This document shows positions 4,930-6,833 of a stretch of DNA of 6,833 bases, piece by piece. This DNA is from Cyclobacteriaceae bacterium (lineage in GTDB: Bacteria > Bacteroidota > Bacteroidia > Cytophagales > Cyclobacteriaceae), in contig JALWRJ010000191.1 of NCBI GenBank assembly GCA_026994125.1, forward strand, positions 1 through 6,833, in the 5' to 3' direction. Under the pieces are notes generated by a model. The model was not told the DNA's origin and searched no databases. It saw nothing but the letters and a program-made list of their open reading frames with translations. The stretch's first letter is position 1. Every line of letters begins with the position of its first letter. Both the position numbers and the translations under genes were made by a program.

Positions 4930-6833
4930 ATGAAAAAGTTTGTTTACATTTTGGTTTTACTGTGGTTACCCGGCCATTGGTTGCAAGCACAAGTAGTGCA
5001 GGTACGCAGTACTACCTCCAACGGGGCTTCCTGGTTATCGGGTGGAGTTTATACCCAATTTGGTGTGGCTGGTCAGTATAGCGTATCTAATACCCTACAA
5101 GGTGGAAATTTTACCGGAAATGCAGGGTTTTTATATTATCAAAATCCACAACAAGCACAAAATCAGGCTCCGGTGGCCTTGGGCGATAGTGCTAACTTTT
5201 ACCTGGATATGGCCGGCACCCTGGAATTGAAAGGCTACGATCAGGAAAATGATACCATTGAGTACATCGTTACCTTGCCTCCTGCACAATTAAACAGTAG
5301 TGCCGGAGGGGCCTACAACCAATTGCTCTCCTTTAGCCCAAAAGCGGGCTTACTTCCGGGAACGGTATATCAGGATTCGCTTAAATTTAAGGTTAAAGAG
5401 GTGGCTACCGGTGTTTTTTCTAACGAAGCTACGGTGCTGTTTCAATTTATGCTGGACGACACCCCGCACTATATTTTAGCATTAGATAGGGTGACCAATC
5501 AATTTACCGTGCAGTTTATAGATACCGTTAAAAACGCATCTTATATCTTGGATATTAACTATTACGACCTTTCGGATATTGCTAATCCGGTATTTGTACC
5601 CATTATTCAATCAGAAATACAGTTAGCTGATTTTACGGGTACAAACGATACCCTGGCTTATACGTTTAGCGTGGATGAAACCGTACACAGCTACCTGTTT
5701 AGTGCCAACCAGGTATTTACAACGGTATTGGTTACCAGCAATACAGGTTTTTCTGATTTTGCTGCGTATATGCTTGATAATTCAGGTGCCGGCAGGGTTT
5801 CCGGTTCGGCCGATGGCCAGTTTTGGGTAATGGGTAGTGAACAAACCGTACCTGAAGGCGAAACCGTAAATTTAAATATGATGGCAGTTGAGTTTACCGA
5901 TGCTGATTTGACCAATGCCACCATCGAAATACTTTCGCAACCCAACCATGGCCAGGTGGGCCATGTGGTGCAAATCGAAATGCAGCCCAATTTAATTACC
6001 TGGGAAATTCCTTATACATCAACCGGAGAAACAGGAGGGTTGGATTCTTTACTGTTCCGGGTGTTTCATCCGGGCAGAAACGAGTTCGATTCTACCTATA
6101 CGGTAGTAGAAATAATAAATGTGAACGACCCACCTGAAATCGATGAAGTATTCGATAAGCAAGTACTGGAAGATGAAGTGTTAACATTTACAATACCATT
6201 TAACGACCCCGACAACGAGGTTGGGATTAGTGTTGCCTCCAGCGATGATTCTAAAGTACAGGTATTTACCACGAATAATGAACTTACCATTAGCCCGGCT
6301 TTAAATTTTACCGGTGAGGCCACCATAACTATAACGGTAAAAGAACTAAATACCGATGAGTTATTTGCCGCAGTTGAATCTTTTTCAGTGGAAGTACTAC
6401 CGGTAAATGATGCGCCTACCATGAATGCCATTGCCAACCAGGTAATAAACGAAGATACTAACCTTCAATTGGTACTAAGTGCGTTAGATGTGGATAATGA
6501 ACTGCAACAATTCGATTTTTTAGCTACCATCGATAACCCGGGCATAGCCCAGGCCAGCATTACAGGCAATGTGCTAAACATAGTACCGGCAAAGGATGCC
6601 AATGGCACTATTACTGTATCGGTAACTGCCGATGATAAATCTGGTGCACCCAATGCTACCTCCGAACCACTAGAGTTTACGGTAGATATAACCCCGGTAA
6701 ACGATGCTCCTGAAGTAATTAATGCCTTGGCTACCCAGGTATTGGTGCAAGATTTTCCGGGCTACGATATTGACTTGAGCACTGTATTTGCGGATGCGGA
6801 AACAGCCGTAACCGATTTGCAATATTCAGTGGC
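4930..6833 (+). CDS. Large secreted protein with tandem cadherin/Ig-like domains (3' partial)
   Basis: An uninterrupted frame of 634 codons runs from the ATG at 4930 to the right edge with no stop. The start fits an in-frame stop at 4915, an A-rich leader (CAAAAAAAG) and a signal peptide MKKFVYILVLLWLPG, probably cut at LQA|Q21. Residues about 22-75 contain a GQYSVSN...GGNFTGNAGFLYY segment like the N-terminal modules of many secreted Bacteroidota proteins. A first cadherin/Ig-like domain starts at NQAPVA (78). Residues about 178-300 are beta-rich and unassigned. Another Ig-like domain covers about 303-397 (PEGETVNLN...QPNHGQVG). Then come units beginning VNDPPE (398), VNDAPT (492) and VNDAPE (590), 94 and 98 residues apart, with acidic DPDNE and DVDNE motifs that may bind calcium. 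Such arrays are extended extracellular stalks. A C-terminal sorting or anchoring domain may follow outside the window. The 31-base gap to the S74 gene, with no terminator, suggests co-transcription. Function is unknown; a surface or adhesin role is inference. Confidence 0.9.
   Translation, partial: MKKFVYILVLLWLPGHWLQAQVVQVRSTTSNGASWLSGGVYTQFGVAGQYSVSNTLQGGNFTGNAGFLYYQNPQQAQNQAPVALGDSANFYLDMAGTLELKGYDQENDTIEYIVTLPPAQLNSSAGGAYNQLLSFSPKAGLLPGTVYQDSLKFKVKEVATGVFSNEATVLFQFMLDDTPHYILALDRVTNQFTVQFIDTVKNASYILDINYYDLSDIANPVFVPIIQSEIQLADFTGTNDTLAYTFSVDETVHSYLFSANQVFTTVLVTSNTGFSDFAAYMLDNSGAGRVSGSADGQFWVMGSEQTVPEGETVNLNMMAVEFTDADLTNATIEILSQPNHGQVGHVVQIEMQPNLITWEIPYTSTGETGGLDSLLFRVFHPGRNEFDSTYTVVEIINVNDPPEIDEVFDKQVLEDEVLTFTIPFNDPDNEVGISVASSDDSKVQVFTTNNELTISPALNFTGEATITITVKELNTDELFAAVESFSVEVLPVNDAPTMNAIANQVINEDTNLQLVLSALDVDNELQQFDFLATIDNPGIAQASITGNVLNIVPAKDANGTITVSVTADDKSGAPNATSEPLEFTVDITPVNDAPEVINALATQVLVQDFPGYDIDLSTVFADAETAVTDLQYSV
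6121..6833 (+). repeat. Tandem VNDAP-type cadherin/Ig-like domain repeats
   Basis: Domain starts VNDPPE (6121), VNDAPT (6403) and VNDAPE (6697) are spaced 282 and 294 bases apart. The first two units have an early E-D turn (LEDE, NEDT) and a D-x-D-N-E motif. The third replaces the E-D turn with QDFPGYDIDLSTVFAD and is cut by the window edge. The DNA of the units is well diverged, so these are old protein repeats rather than recent duplications. Confidence 0.75.

Noticed and set aside
4902..4932. Alternative ATG at 4902 for the gene after the S74 fibre
   Set aside because: Its frame closes after about 60 codons and lacks a signal peptide, while the ATG at 4930 opens the long frame with a good signal peptide.
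5042..5230. 62-codon + strand reading frame near the start of the Ig-like gene
   Set aside because: It is out of frame with the real gene at 4930, has no leader or domain, and is a shadow of that coding region.

Overview
The window looks like chromosomal DNA from a Bacteroidota bacterium (Flavobacteriia, Cytophagia or a relative; I cannot place it further). The evidence is the fused alpha/beta-type E1 2-oxoacid dehydrogenase with the sequence style of that phylum, A-rich leaders without clear Shine-Dalgarno sites, moderate-to-low GC, and large Sec-exported proteins built from S74 and cadherin/Ig-like modules. No rRNA, tRNA, CRISPR array, transposase or integrase is visible.

Layout: all four genes are on the + strand. 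(1) Bases 1-1373 hold the 3' part of an E1 dehydrogenase gene, cut by the left edge. They encode the end of the alpha-type half, a helical linker and the whole beta-type half. (2) Bases 1373-2398 encode a lipoprotein made almost entirely of about nine TPR repeats; its ATG overlaps the E1 stop codon (TGATG). (3) Bases 2399-2537 are the only sizeable gap (139 bases, AT-rich). They contain a weak hairpin just after the lipoprotein stop, a perfect 7-bp inverted repeat and a plausible Bacteroidota-type promoter. (4) Bases 2538-4898 encode a secreted fibre-like protein with a repetitive beta-rich shaft and a C-terminal Peptidase_S74 / intramolecular chaperone domain followed by a coiled coil. (5) After only 31 bases, a second secreted protein starts at 4930 and stays open through the right edge (at least 634 codons). 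It has a signal peptide and a tandem series of cadherin/Ig-like domains.

The window therefore appears to hold two transcription units. One is a metabolic gene translationally coupled to a TPR lipoprotein. The other is a two-gene unit for exported proteins, in which an S74-matured trimeric fibre is probably co-expressed with a large multi-domain surface or extracellular protein. The fibre/Ig-like pair is the most interesting part. A joint role in adhesion or cell-surface structure is inference from domain types and spacing only.
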